The notes beneath the pieces are model-generated. The model saw only the letters and a list, made by a program, of their open reading frames with translations, did no database searches and was not told the DNA's origin. A DNA stretch of 64,000 nucleotides. Origin: Nitrincola tibetensis (GTDB lineage: Bacteria; Pseudomonadota; Gammaproteobacteria; Pseudomonadales; Balneatricaceae). This document shows positions 50,933 to 59,413 of this stretch, one piece after another. A program made the translations under genes and the position numbers. The stretch is from contig NZ_QKRX01000004.1 of the NCBI RefSeq assembly GCF_003284585.1, positions 62,001-126,000 of the forward strand, written 5' to 3'. The first letter of the stretch is position 1. The number at the start of each line of letters is the position of its first letter.

Positions 50933-50968
50933 AAAAAAGCAGCTAGATGGTGTCACCTAACTGCTTTT
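50933..50968 (-). terminator. Intrinsic terminator after gbcB
   Basis: AAAAGCAG and CTGCTTTT form the outer stem, and GGTG/CACC extends it inside. A T-run follows on the minus strand. It ends the gbcB transcript before the glyA control region. Confidence 0.75.
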
Positions 50969-51021
50969 CTCAACTCAAGAAAATCAATTCAACCCCATTT
51001 GGGTCGTTAAGCGAGTCTCTA

Positions 51022-52128
51022 CTAAAACTCAATCACAACATCTGAAACAGGGCGACTGCAGCAGGATAAAATATACCCTTCAGCCTCATCCTCATCCGTA
51101 ATTCCTCCGTTGTGATCCATTTCAACCTGGCCTGATTTGAGTTCAACACGACAGGTTCCGCAGATTCCCATACCACAAGCTTTCGGGATGTGCACACCCA
51201 GTTTAGCCGCAGCTGTGTGGATCGTTTCTGTTGGCAAGATTCGGACGCTCTTGCCAATTCCAGAAAACTCCACCTGCAGCATTTCGGCCATATCAATGTC
51301 TTCTGCCGCCTGCTCAGCCAGTTCCGCAAGTTCCAAGACGTCTTCTTTGATCTCCGGTGGCGTCGCCCCAAACGACTCTTCATGGTAACGACGCATATCA
51401 AAGCCATTACGCTGCAATATCTCTTTTATAGCCTTCATATAAGGCGTCGGGCCGCAGCAAAAAATTTCACGATTAAGATAATCAGGAACAATCAGTTCCA
51501 ACATTTTTTGATCGAGATACCCACGCAAGCCATACCAAGCTTCACCCAGTTCATCACTGCGTTCGCAGACGATATGCAATTTAAACTCAGGGATTCGAGA
51601 GAAAATATGCTCCAACTCACGATGATAAATAATGTCTTTTGGTGAACGCGCACTGTGCACAAACTCAATATCTATGCCTGCATTGGTATCAAAAAACCAA
51701 CGCGCCATCGACATTAAGGGCGTAATTCCAACACCACCTGATAAAAATAGGGCTTTATCCGTAGGATAGTCTATGCAGTTAAATACTCCGACAGGGCCAT
51801 GCACAGCCAACTCATCACCCTGTTTCAAATTATCATGCAGCCAGTTGGACACCTTTCCTCCAGGTACGCGTTTTACAGTAATCGAAAAACTATAAGGCAC
51901 GGATGGAGAGCTCGATATGGTGTAAGAGCGCATTACTGTCTGGCTGTCTATTTCCAGTTCCAGTGTGACAAACTGCCCAGGCTTAAAGAAGAAAAGCAAC
52001 GGCTGCTCTGCCATAAAACAAAAGGTTCGAACGTCCCAAGTTTCTTGTATCACCTTGACACAGCGTACCAAATGGCGACCATTGGACCAGGTCTGAGTAG
52101 TAATGGTATTCATAAAATTTGCTGTCAT
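51022..52128 (-). CDS. gbcB: Glycine betaine monooxygenase reductase subunit GbcB
   Basis: 368 residues if the ATG at 52128 is used (GGA/AGGG upstream); the longer frame to 52215 looks unlike the family. An FAD/NAD(P)H reductase (RSYTISSSP, GVGITPLMSM, FCCGPTPYM) is followed by a C-terminal plant-type [2Fe-2S] ferredoxin with CGMGICGTC and a final Cys (ILSCCSRP). It passes electrons to GbcA. Divergent from gbcA. Confidence 0.9.
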   Translation of the reverse strand: MTANFMNTITTQTWSNGRHLVRCVKVIQETWDVRTFCFMAEQPLLFFFKPGQFVTLELEIDSQTVMRSYTISSSPSVPYSFSITVKRVPGGKVSNWLHDNLKQGDELAVHGPVGVFNCIDYPTDKALFLSGGVGITPLMSMARWFFDTNAGIDIEFVHSARSPKDIIYHRELEHIFSRIPEFKLHIVCERSDELGEAWYGLRGYLDQKMLELIVPDYLNREIFCCGPTPYMKAIKEILQRNGFDMRRYHEESFGATPPEIKEDVLELAELAEQAAEDIDMAEMLQVEFSGIGKSVRILPTETIHTAAAKLGVHIPKACGMGICGTCRVELKSGQVEMDHNGGITDEDEAEGYILSCCSRPVSDVVIEF

Positions 52129-52225
52129 AACCCTATTTCCGCTTAGTGTCTTCAAATGGAGTACAAACCTGTACTGTTCATAACATGCATTTTCCACATG
52201 CACAAAGACGACCACTTATCCATGA

Positions 52226-52306
52226 GCGACATTTATCGTCGGAAAACACCCTAACCCCCGGTTTTTTTTAACCTTACAAGTCGCTTTGTTATCCTGAAAT
52301 GTCGTC
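52226..52306. promoter_or_regulatory. TGTCGC-like elements between gbcB and gbcA
   Basis: GCGACA (52226-52231), GTCGCTTT (52280-52287) and TGTCGT (52300-52305) lie in the shared upstream region. The last two are 21 bases apart. They resemble the half-sites upstream of glyA and may be GbdR sites; the match is weaker. Confidence 0.35.
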
Positions 52307-52409
52307 AGTAGATAATTGCTAGATTTGACCTTAATCCACACTATCTTCACGGAAACTATCGAGACCCTCTCGCCAAATTTATCAATTCAGTCTGAAAGGT
52401 ATGAACACA

Positions 52410-53669
52410 ATGAACCAAGTCCTGACGCCAATGTTAGAAGATCCTCTGTCGGGTGTGAGTGAGAAGGCAGCCAGTATGCTCTCGAATCGTAAACCCAACT
52501 ACTCACTTGAACAGCCTTTTTACAATGATGAGCGTATTTTTAAACTCGATATTCGTGAAATTTTTGAAAAAGAATGGATCTTCGCTGCAATGTCCTGCGA
52601 AATTCCAAAAAAAGGGAATTTCATTACCCTAAACATTGGCGACAATCCAATTGTGCTCGTGCGAGGTGCTGAAGACAAAATCCATGGTTTCTTTAACGTC
52701 TGCCGCCACCGAGGATCACGCTTATGCGTTACTGAAAAAGGCAAGGTTGCAAAACTTGTTTGTCCATACCACAAATGGACCTATGAGTTAGATGGTCGTT
52801 TGATCTTTGCCGGTTCAGACATGGGCGAGTCTTTCGATCTGAACGCCCACAGCCTTAAGCCTGTCAATGTAAAGGTTGCGGGAGGCTATATATTTGTCTG
52901 CCTAGCGGATAATCCGCCGGATATAGAGGCATTTACTCAATCACTTGAGCACTATTTAGAGCCCTATGATACCGAAAACCTAAAAGTGGCGGTTCAATCA
53001 GACATCGTCGAAGACTGCAACTGGAAGTTAGTGATTGAAAATAACCGCGAATGCTACCACTGCAATGGTTCACATCCTGAGTTGCTCAACTCATTGCAGC
53101 AATTTGATGATACAGATGATCCGCTGGCCACCCCCGAATACAAGGATCTGGTCGCTCGAAAACAAAAAGATTGGGATGATATGAGAGTCCCCTACACGCT
53201 GAAATACTTTGGTAAGCGCAATCGTATGACACGCACACCCCTTTTAGACGGTGTGGTATCTATGACCATGGATGGAAAGCCTGCGTGCTCTAAATTGATG
53301 GGGCGCATCACCAGTCCTGACATGGGCTCCCTCCGTATTCTGCATTTACCGAACTCTTGGAATCACTGGCAGGGTGATCACACCATCGTATTCCGTGTAT
53401 TGCCCTTAGGACCGCAAAAAACCTTGGTTACAACCAAATGGCTGGTTCACAAAGATGCGGTTGAAGGCGTTGATTATGACCCTGAGAATATGCGTAAAGT
53501 GTGGGATGCAACAAACTACCAAGACAAAGTATTAGCAGAAGAAAATCAAAAAGGCATTAACTCAATTGCCTACCAACCCGGCCCTTATTCTGAAACCTTT
53601 GAGTTTGGCGTAATTGACTTCGTCAACTGGTACTCAGAACGCATTATTGAAAATACAAAAAAATCGTAA
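52410..53669 (+). CDS. gbcA: Glycine betaine monooxygenase oxygenase subunit GbcA
   Basis: 419 residues from the ATG at 52410 (AAAGGT ten bases upstream). Rieske centre CRHRGSRLC and CPYHKWTYEL (about 90-120) and a mononuclear iron site NRECYHCNGSH (about 214-224). It oxidatively demethylates glycine betaine to dimethylglycine and formaldehyde, with GbcB as reductase. Confidence 0.93.
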   Translation: MNQVLTPMLEDPLSGVSEKAASMLSNRKPNYSLEQPFYNDERIFKLDIREIFEKEWIFAAMSCEIPKKGNFITLNIGDNPIVLVRGAEDKIHGFFNVCRHRGSRLCVTEKGKVAKLVCPYHKWTYELDGRLIFAGSDMGESFDLNAHSLKPVNVKVAGGYIFVCLADNPPDIEAFTQSLEHYLEPYDTENLKVAVQSDIVEDCNWKLVIENNRECYHCNGSHPELLNSLQQFDDTDDPLATPEYKDLVARKQKDWDDMRVPYTLKYFGKRNRMTRTPLLDGVVSMTMDGKPACSKLMGRITSPDMGSLRILHLPNSWNHWQGDHTIVFRVLPLGPQKTLVTTKWLVHKDAVEGVDYDPENMRKVWDATNYQDKVLAEENQKGINSIAYQPGPYSETFEFGVIDFVNWYSERIIENTKKS

Positions 53670-53995
53670 CATGTTGATTTAAATTGAAGCCCATTGTTTC
53701 TAACGACGGGCTTCAATAAAAACAAAAAATTAAGTTGACTTGATATCAAACGCATGCAATAAATAAGCTTCTTAACGCTCAACCCAATTATTTAGAGTCC
53801 ACCATGAAACTGATTAATGCGCGAAATACAGCACGAGTTAGCGTCGCCAATAAACGGCCGATGCCCGTTCCTGCTTGTTCGCGCGCTATGATCTAATATT
53901 ATCTGGCCGCGATATCTTCGCGGCTTCTAGATTCCAAAACGTCTCTAAATTCCTCCCGAAGATATCCCAGTCTTTTTAACTAAAGGAGTTAGGGT
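53670..53995 (+). promoter_or_regulatory. Structured leader region before the DUF1127-like gene
   Basis: 326 bases between gbcA and the next gene. It contains a possible 30-codon ORF at 53804-53896 with only a weak ribosome binding site, then a GCCGCGA/TCGCGGC hairpin (53906-53912 with 53918-53924) without T-run. It looks like a regulated 5' leader; no known riboswitch is recognised. Confidence 0.35.
53804..53896 (+). CDS. Possible 30-residue leader peptide
   Basis: ATG to TAA, residues MKLINARNTARVSV followed by a Pro/Ala/Cys-rich end. No known homologue is recognised. GAG lies seven bases upstream. It lies just before a strong hairpin, so translation could affect folding. This is very tentative. 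Confidence 0.2.
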   Translation: MKLINARNTARVSVANKRPMPVPACSRAMI

Positions 53996-54301
53996 ATGTT
54001 TTTCGATGAATTAAGTACACGGTTACAAAGCTTACTAAGCAACCTATCACAGGGATTCACCCACTCAGTGACACAAAAAAGTCTGTCACATTTAGACGAG
54101 TATTTGCTCAATGATATCGGTCTGACACGCACAGGGAATAAAATCCATGCCATCGTTCCATTGGATCAACTTAAAGTGCCAGACGAGTTTATTGAACAAC
54201 TAAACACGTCAATTGAGGAGGCTGAGGCCTTAATCGGCCAAATAAAAAATGCGGCGCCAACAAATTTGACACCGACAAATGGAGAAAAACATCCTTGTTA
54301 A
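53996..54301 (+). CDS. DUF1127-like small protein with C-terminal extension
   Basis: 101 residues. LSHLDEYLLNDIGLTR (about 30-45) closely follows the DUF1127 consensus (LxDxxLxDIGLxR). DUF1127 proteins are usually about 50 residues; here a 56-residue acidic tail rich in Ile/Glu/Asn follows. AAAGGAG with a spacing of about ten bases precedes the ATG. DUF1127 members have been linked to RNA binding and phosphate or carbon metabolism in alphaproteobacteria; function here unknown. Convergent with the 75-residue protein gene. Confidence 0.6.
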   Translation: MFFDELSTRLQSLLSNLSQGFTHSVTQKSLSHLDEYLLNDIGLTRTGNKIHAIVPLDQLKVPDEFIEQLNTSIEEAEALIGQIKNAAPTNLTPTNGEKHPC

Positions 54302-54317
54302 TTCATGTCCATGCAAC

Positions 54318-54349
54318 GAGATATTGTGCGATTATTCACACAATATCTC
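54318..54349. terminator. Hairpin between convergent genes near 54.3 kb
   Basis: GAGATATTGTG (54318-54328) pairs with CACAATATCTC (54339-54349). It overlaps the end of the minus-strand small gene and lies just after the DUF1127-like gene. Confidence 0.6.
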
Positions 54350-54559
54350 TAATGCCTCTTTAACTTCTGGCTGCAAAAGACCTGGCTCCATTAAGCGCTC
54401 TTGAGCCCAAACCTTAAGCGTTAAACGCACCTTAGCATCTGAATTTTCGTTAATAAATGCAACACACTCTAGTACGCTCATATTAGATGACACGCCAACA
54501 CCCATTTTTATTAAGCTGTCTCGAAAGTCATCTTCGTCAAACAAATCAGCCAACATCAT
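54332..54559 (-). CDS. Small uncharacterised protein of the formate dehydrogenase operon
   Basis: 75 residues, acidic and probably helical, no signal or Cys motif. It starts 15 bases after the fdsA stop, with AGGG ten bases upstream. It sits where FdsD is often encoded, but I do not see FdsD marks, so I leave it unnamed. It may be an assembly or stability factor for the dehydrogenase. Confidence 0.6.
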   Translation of the reverse strand: MMLADLFDEDDFRDSLIKMGVGVSSNMSVLECVAFINENSDAKVRLTLKVWAQERLMEPGLLQPEVKEALEILCE

Positions 54560-54574
54560 AGTTTTAATACCCTA

Positions 54575-57343
54575 TTAGTTGCCACTTAAACGGCAAGCAG
54601 CATATTTGAACTCCGGTATTTTACCATACGGATCCAACGCTGCATTCGTTAAAATATTGGCAGCGGCTTCAACATAACAGAAGGGTACAAAAACCATTCC
54701 ATCTGCCATGAGCGGATCAACCCGAGCTTTCAAGATAATCTGACCTCGACGTGTGGTAATGACCAGATCATCTCCCGGTTGCAACCCGCACTTCTGCAGC
54801 TCTGTTGGCGAGAGGCTGGCGACGGCTTCAGGCTCTAATGCATCCAGCACGTTAGACCTGCGCGTCATAGACCCTGTATGCCAATGCTCAAGCTGTCGAC
54901 CCGTTGTTAGCACCACAGGATACTCAGCATCCAACGTTTCATCTGGCGGCAAAGGACTTGCCGCTGAAAACTTGGCACGTCCCGTGAGCGTGGGGAAAGC
55001 ATCGCTATACACAATATCCTGCCCAGGTTCGTCATCGCCTGCACAAGGATAGGTTACCGATTCCTCTTGCTCCAATCGGTCCCAAGTGATGTGATTGAGC
55101 GAGTTCATTCCCTGCTTCATCTCAGCAAAGACGTCACGCGGGTGCGTGTAATGCCAATTTAAGCCCATCCGATTGGCCAACGCCTGAATAATCCACCAAT
55201 CCGGTTTCGCCTCCCCTGGAGGATCTATGGCGGCACGCCCCATTTGGACTTGACGATTAGTGTTGGTCACCGTTCCATCTTTCTCCGCCCAAGCGGCTGC
55301 AGGTAAAATAATATCTGCAAACTGGGCTGTTTCTGTGACAAACAAATCCTGCACCACTAAATGCTCAAGCTTGGCCAACGCAGAGCGAGCATGGTTTAGA
55401 TCGGGATCGGACATTGCGGGATTCTCACCCAATATATACATGCCTCTGATGGTACCTGCATCTATCGCATGCATGATCTCTACCACCGTCAATCCAGGTT
55501 TATCACTTAAAGGAGTTCCCCAAAGCTCTTCAAATGCAGATTGCACTTGAGCCTCTGTCACGGGCTGATAGTCTGGAAAAACCATGGGGATTAAACCTGC
55601 GTCTGACGCCCCCTGTACGTTATTTTGGCCTCGTAAGGGGTGCAAGCCCGTTCCAGGCCGTCCAGTTTGACCGCAGGCCAAGGCCAAGGAAATTAAACAA
55701 CGAGCATTGTCCGTACCATGGGTGTGCTGAGAAATCCCCATGCCCCAAAAAATCATCGCTTTATCGGCATTCGCATAGAGCCGTGCAACCGCTCGGATTT
55801 CATCAGCCTCTACACCACACTCAGGTGCCATTGCCTCTGGCGAAAAACGCATCACATGCTGTTTAAGCGCTTCAAACCCTTCGGTATGTTGGGAAATGTA
55901 GGTTTCATCATATAGGTGCTCAGTCACAATGACATGTAACATCGCATTGAATAAAAACACATCGGTTCCTGGTGCAAAGCGAACCACTTTATGAGCATAG
56001 GCATTTAACGCTTGACCGCGTGGATCAAGAATCAAAATTTTGGTGCCTTTCTTTGCGGCCTGTTTGAAGAAGGTCGCGGCAACAGGATGATTGACCGCCG
56101 GATTACAGCCCGTCAAGATCACGACATCGGCCTGCTCCGCTTGCATAAATGACGCAGTAACGGCACCGGTACCAATGCATTCAATCAATGCGGCCACCGA
56201 ACTGGCGTGACACAACCGTGTGCAATGATCGACATGATTCGATCCAAACCCAGTCCGCACGAGCTTCTGAAATAGCCAAGCTTCTTCATTCGAACACTTA
56301 GCACTGCCAAAACCTGCCAGCACATCACGTCCATACTCTGCTCGTAAATGCGACAAGCCTCTCGCCGCAAAATCCAGCGCCTCGTCCCACTCCACCTCAT
56401 AAAAATGCGTTAGGGGGTTCGCCGGATCAAAATCAGGGTCCACTCCTTTCGGCACTCCTGGTTTTCTCATAAGAGGCTTGGTTAGGCGTGCAGGGTGCCT
56501 TGGGTAATCAAAACCAAAGCGGCCTTTCACGCATAAGCGCCCTAAGTTAGACGGCCCCTCTCGTCCTTTAACGTTAATGATACGGTTATCTTTAACCTGA
56601 TAGGTCAATTGACACCCCACCCCGCAGTAAGGGCAGATGGAGTCGACCTCTGTATCAAATGCCTCTGAATTACCAACTCCTTTCCCATCAACCAGTATTG
56701 ATGGCATCAAGGCCCCCGTTGGACACGCCTGAACACACTCACCACACGCAACACAGGTACTGCTGCCCATAGGGTCGTCGAAATCAAACACTATTTTTGA
56801 GTTTGAACCTCGGTGCGCCAATCCAATGACATCATTGACCTGCACTTCACGGCAGGCACGAACACATAAATTACAACTGATGCAGGCGTTCAAATTCACA
56901 GCCATGGCTTTATGGGAGCGATCTGGCGCAAGATTTGGTTGCACACGCTTAGGTAAGGTCGCTCGGACCTTACCCACATCAATCGCCAAGGCATCTGCCA
57001 TTTTCCAGAAATGACTGGATGAATCAGGACTCGTTTCACGCTCAGGCTGATCGGCCACTAACATTTCCAGCACAGCGGTTCGCACATTTTGCGCACGCGT
57101 GGAGGCTCGGCTTTTGACCACCATTCCTGCTTCCGCTAAACGCAAGCAACTGGCCGCCAACACCCGTTCGCCTTCGATCTCGACCATGCACGCGCGGCAA
57201 TTTCCATCTGATCGATAGCCTGCAGCGTCTTTAAAGCACAGATGAGGAATGACCTCTCCTACACGCTTTGCAACTTGCCACAGCGTTTCTCCCGGTGATG
57301 CGGTCACCCTCATACCATCAAGGGTTAATTCAATTGTGCTCAT
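54575..57343 (-). CDS. fdsA: NAD-dependent formate dehydrogenase alpha subunit (Mo/W, Cys-type)
   Basis: 922 residues from the ATG at 57343 (GGGG seven bases upstream). Order: [2Fe-2S] ferredoxin-like domain (CFKDAAGYRSDGNCRACM), [4Fe-4S] ferredoxin motifs (CISCNLCVRAC and CVACGECVQACP), a further cluster motif CPYCGVGC, then the bis-MGD catalytic domain. The active-site residue is Cys in HCTRLCH, not selenocysteine. It oxidises formate to CO2. Same operon as the fused FdsGB; the upstream gene stops inside its ribosome site. Confidence 0.94.
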   Translation of the reverse strand: MSTIELTLDGMRVTASPGETLWQVAKRVGEVIPHLCFKDAAGYRSDGNCRACMVEIEGERVLAASCLRLAEAGMVVKSRASTRAQNVRTAVLEMLVADQPERETSPDSSSHFWKMADALAIDVGKVRATLPKRVQPNLAPDRSHKAMAVNLNACISCNLCVRACREVQVNDVIGLAHRGSNSKIVFDFDDPMGSSTCVACGECVQACPTGALMPSILVDGKGVGNSEAFDTEVDSICPYCGVGCQLTYQVKDNRIINVKGREGPSNLGRLCVKGRFGFDYPRHPARLTKPLMRKPGVPKGVDPDFDPANPLTHFYEVEWDEALDFAARGLSHLRAEYGRDVLAGFGSAKCSNEEAWLFQKLVRTGFGSNHVDHCTRLCHASSVAALIECIGTGAVTASFMQAEQADVVILTGCNPAVNHPVAATFFKQAAKKGTKILILDPRGQALNAYAHKVVRFAPGTDVFLFNAMLHVIVTEHLYDETYISQHTEGFEALKQHVMRFSPEAMAPECGVEADEIRAVARLYANADKAMIFWGMGISQHTHGTDNARCLISLALACGQTGRPGTGLHPLRGQNNVQGASDAGLIPMVFPDYQPVTEAQVQSAFEELWGTPLSDKPGLTVVEIMHAIDAGTIRGMYILGENPAMSDPDLNHARSALAKLEHLVVQDLFVTETAQFADIILPAAAWAEKDGTVTNTNRQVQMGRAAIDPPGEAKPDWWIIQALANRMGLNWHYTHPRDVFAEMKQGMNSLNHITWDRLEQEESVTYPCAGDDEPGQDIVYSDAFPTLTGRAKFSAASPLPPDETLDAEYPVVLTTGRQLEHWHTGSMTRRSNVLDALEPEAVASLSPTELQKCGLQPGDDLVITTRRGQIILKARVDPLMADGMVFVPFCYVEAAANILTNAALDPYGKIPEFKYAACRLSGN

Positions 57344-57347
57344 ACCC

Positions 57348-59063
57348 TTACCCCTTAACAATAATCTTGGCTTGAATCAGCTCATGACGAAAATGTCTGA
57401 ATAAGCTCATCACTGGATTGGGTGCTGCCTGGCCTAAACCACAAATTGAAGCATCCATCATCACCTGTGCTAAGGACCCAAGTGTCGGCTCATCCCATGT
57501 AGACTTGCTCAACAAACTCAACATTTTCTCTGTACCCACTCGACAAGGCGTACACTGACCGCAAGATTCATCTGCAAAAAATGCCAGAAGATTTTTTGCC
57601 ACTTCTTTTAAGTCATCTTGATCCGACAATACAATGATTGCAGCAGAACCTATAAAGCAGCCTTCACTCTGCAAGGTATCAAAATCCAAAGGAATATTGG
57701 CTTTACTGGCGGGTAAGATTCCACCCGATGCCCCACCCGGAAGATAGCCTAATAATTGGTGCCCTGGCAGCAAACCACCGCAGTATTCATCGATCAGCTC
57801 AGTAAGCGTAATTCCAGCTGGTGCAAGATGAACCCCTGGCTTCTGTACGCGTCCCGACACCGAAAAGGAGCGCAACCCTATACGACCATGACGGCCTTGA
57901 CTTGCAAACCATTCGGCGCCCTTTTCATAAATACGCGGTATCCAGAAGAGTGTTTCGACATTGTTAACCAAGGTCGGCTGCCCAAATAAGCCTTTTTGAG
58001 CCACAAAGGGAGGCCGATGTCTTGGCTTTCCAGGCTTACCTTCTAAAGACTCAATCAATGCAGACTCTTCACCGCAGATATAGGCCCCGGCTCCGCGTCG
58101 CAATTGAATATAACCTGGCTCAATCCAGCCCTCAGATTCCAGCTCATCAATCGCTTCATGCAGCAGTTTACGTATGCGGGGATACTCATCTCTCAAATAG
58201 ATATAGATGGCTTTTGCTTCAATGGCCCAAGCACTGATTAACGCCCCTTCTAAGAATTGATGCGGGCGCCTTTCAAGGTAGTAACGATCTTTAAACGTTC
58301 CCGGCTCTCCCTCATCGGCATTCACTACACAATAACGAGGCCCTGTTTCTGCTCTTACAAACTGCCACTTTCTAAAGGTAGGAAAACCTGCCCCTCCCAG
58401 TCCTCTAAGACCTGACTGTTCAAGCATGGTCAAAAGAGACTCAACGCTGACTTGGCCTTGACGACACGCATCCAGTAAACCATACCCGCCTTCGGCTTGG
58501 TAAACCTTAAATGCCTGCCAATCAACAACCGCTGGTGAAAAGTCTTGATTGCTGATGGCTTGCACCACACTTTCAACGGTCGCGTGCTCAACATGGTGAT
58601 GCTTCACTTCTGCGATGGGCGCTTTATCACAGCGCCCCATGCAAGGCGCTCGAACAATGCGTACCTGATCCGGGTTCACCCCCATCTCAAGCGCTTTGTG
58701 TATTTTTTCAGAGCCTGCTAACTGACAAGACAATGAATCACAAACACGAACCGTAATGTCTGGTGGTGGCGTTTGCCCTTCATCAATCAAATCGAAGTGC
58801 GCATAAAAACTGGCCGTTTCATACACAGCCGCCATGGGTAAATTCATACGCTCAGACAAGGCCCGCAAATGAGGCATCGATAAGTAACCAATATGGTCTT
58901 GCAACGTATGAAGATGCTCAATCAGCATATCGCGCGCATTTGACGCATCTCCTAACAACTGATTTACCGTCTCTAAGGCATTTACATCCAATAGACGCCC
59001 TCGCGGCTGCGAACGTGTTTTGCGCAAAGGTGGCTGACCTACTTGGGTCTGTGTCGGATTCAT
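57348..59063 (-). CDS. fdsB: Formate dehydrogenase beta subunit, FdsG-FdsB fusion
   Basis: 571 residues. An NuoE-like thioredoxin-fold [2Fe-2S] domain (about 30-180; Cys pairs CDSLSC and CMGRC) is fused to an NuoF-like FMN/NADH domain (RGLGGAGFPTFRKW, YICGEESALIES) with a terminal [4Fe-4S] motif SCGQCTPCR. In many bacteria FdsG and FdsB are separate. It transfers electrons from FdsA to NAD+. First gene of the operon; GAGAG precedes the ATG. Confidence 0.92.
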   Translation of the reverse strand: MNPTQTQVGQPPLRKTRSQPRGRLLDVNALETVNQLLGDASNARDMLIEHLHTLQDHIGYLSMPHLRALSERMNLPMAAVYETASFYAHFDLIDEGQTPPPDITVRVCDSLSCQLAGSEKIHKALEMGVNPDQVRIVRAPCMGRCDKAPIAEVKHHHVEHATVESVVQAISNQDFSPAVVDWQAFKVYQAEGGYGLLDACRQGQVSVESLLTMLEQSGLRGLGGAGFPTFRKWQFVRAETGPRYCVVNADEGEPGTFKDRYYLERRPHQFLEGALISAWAIEAKAIYIYLRDEYPRIRKLLHEAIDELESEGWIEPGYIQLRRGAGAYICGEESALIESLEGKPGKPRHRPPFVAQKGLFGQPTLVNNVETLFWIPRIYEKGAEWFASQGRHGRIGLRSFSVSGRVQKPGVHLAPAGITLTELIDEYCGGLLPGHQLLGYLPGGASGGILPASKANIPLDFDTLQSEGCFIGSAAIIVLSDQDDLKEVAKNLLAFFADESCGQCTPCRVGTEKMLSLLSKSTWDEPTLGSLAQVMMDASICGLGQAAPNPVMSLFRHFRHELIQAKIIVKG

Positions 59064-59413
59064 TGTCAGTCTCTCGTGTTCATCATTTTTAATTCATGAT
59101 CGCATCTGACCTTCCATCTCGCAATCTCACAAGCCCTTACAAAGCGAATCATGTCTGTAATAGAGCCATGAGTGTCGCATACAGATACTCACATGCAAAG
59201 GTGATACATCTGCGACGTAAATAGCAAAAACGACCCATAACCCATCATGTCGCAATTACTAGGGAACTTGGTCGTCTTCAGGCTCAAATGATTCTTCAAA
59301 TGCATAAAAATCGACAGGCCCTAAGGATTAGTCAACCCAACTGAGAATGACTAATGATGGATTGGCTTAATAAAAACAAGACTGCCAGTTAAATTTATTC
59401 AGGGGAACCTCAT
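59064..59413. promoter_or_regulatory. Divergent control region fds operon / BCCT transporter
   Basis: 350 bases without a gene. TGTCGCA at 59173-59179, TGCGAC at 59211-59216 and TGTCGCAA at 59248-59255 match the half-site seen upstream of glyA. A degenerate GCAAA partner lies 18 bases from the first. They could coordinate both divergent transcripts. The AT-rich stretch 59340-59400 may hold the transporter promoter. Confidence 0.45.

Larger units (their letters stand above)
50748..51021. promoter_or_regulatory. Region between glyA and gbcB
   Basis: The region has no gene. It contains the glyA promoter area with the half-sites at 50882-50909 and the gbcB terminator at 50933-50968. The two genes are on the same strand but evidently separate transcripts. 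Confidence 0.6.

Noticed and set aside
50748-50940. Possible glycine riboswitch upstream of glyA
   Set aside because: I could not find the paired aptamer architecture; the half-sites explain the region better.
54332-54559. Naming the small gene fdsD
   Set aside because: Position fits, but I do not see the Trp/Arg-rich segment I associate with FdsD.
56185-56260. Selenocysteine in the formate dehydrogenase
   Set aside because: The active-site codon in HCTRLCH is a normal Cys codon and no in-frame TGA occurs.
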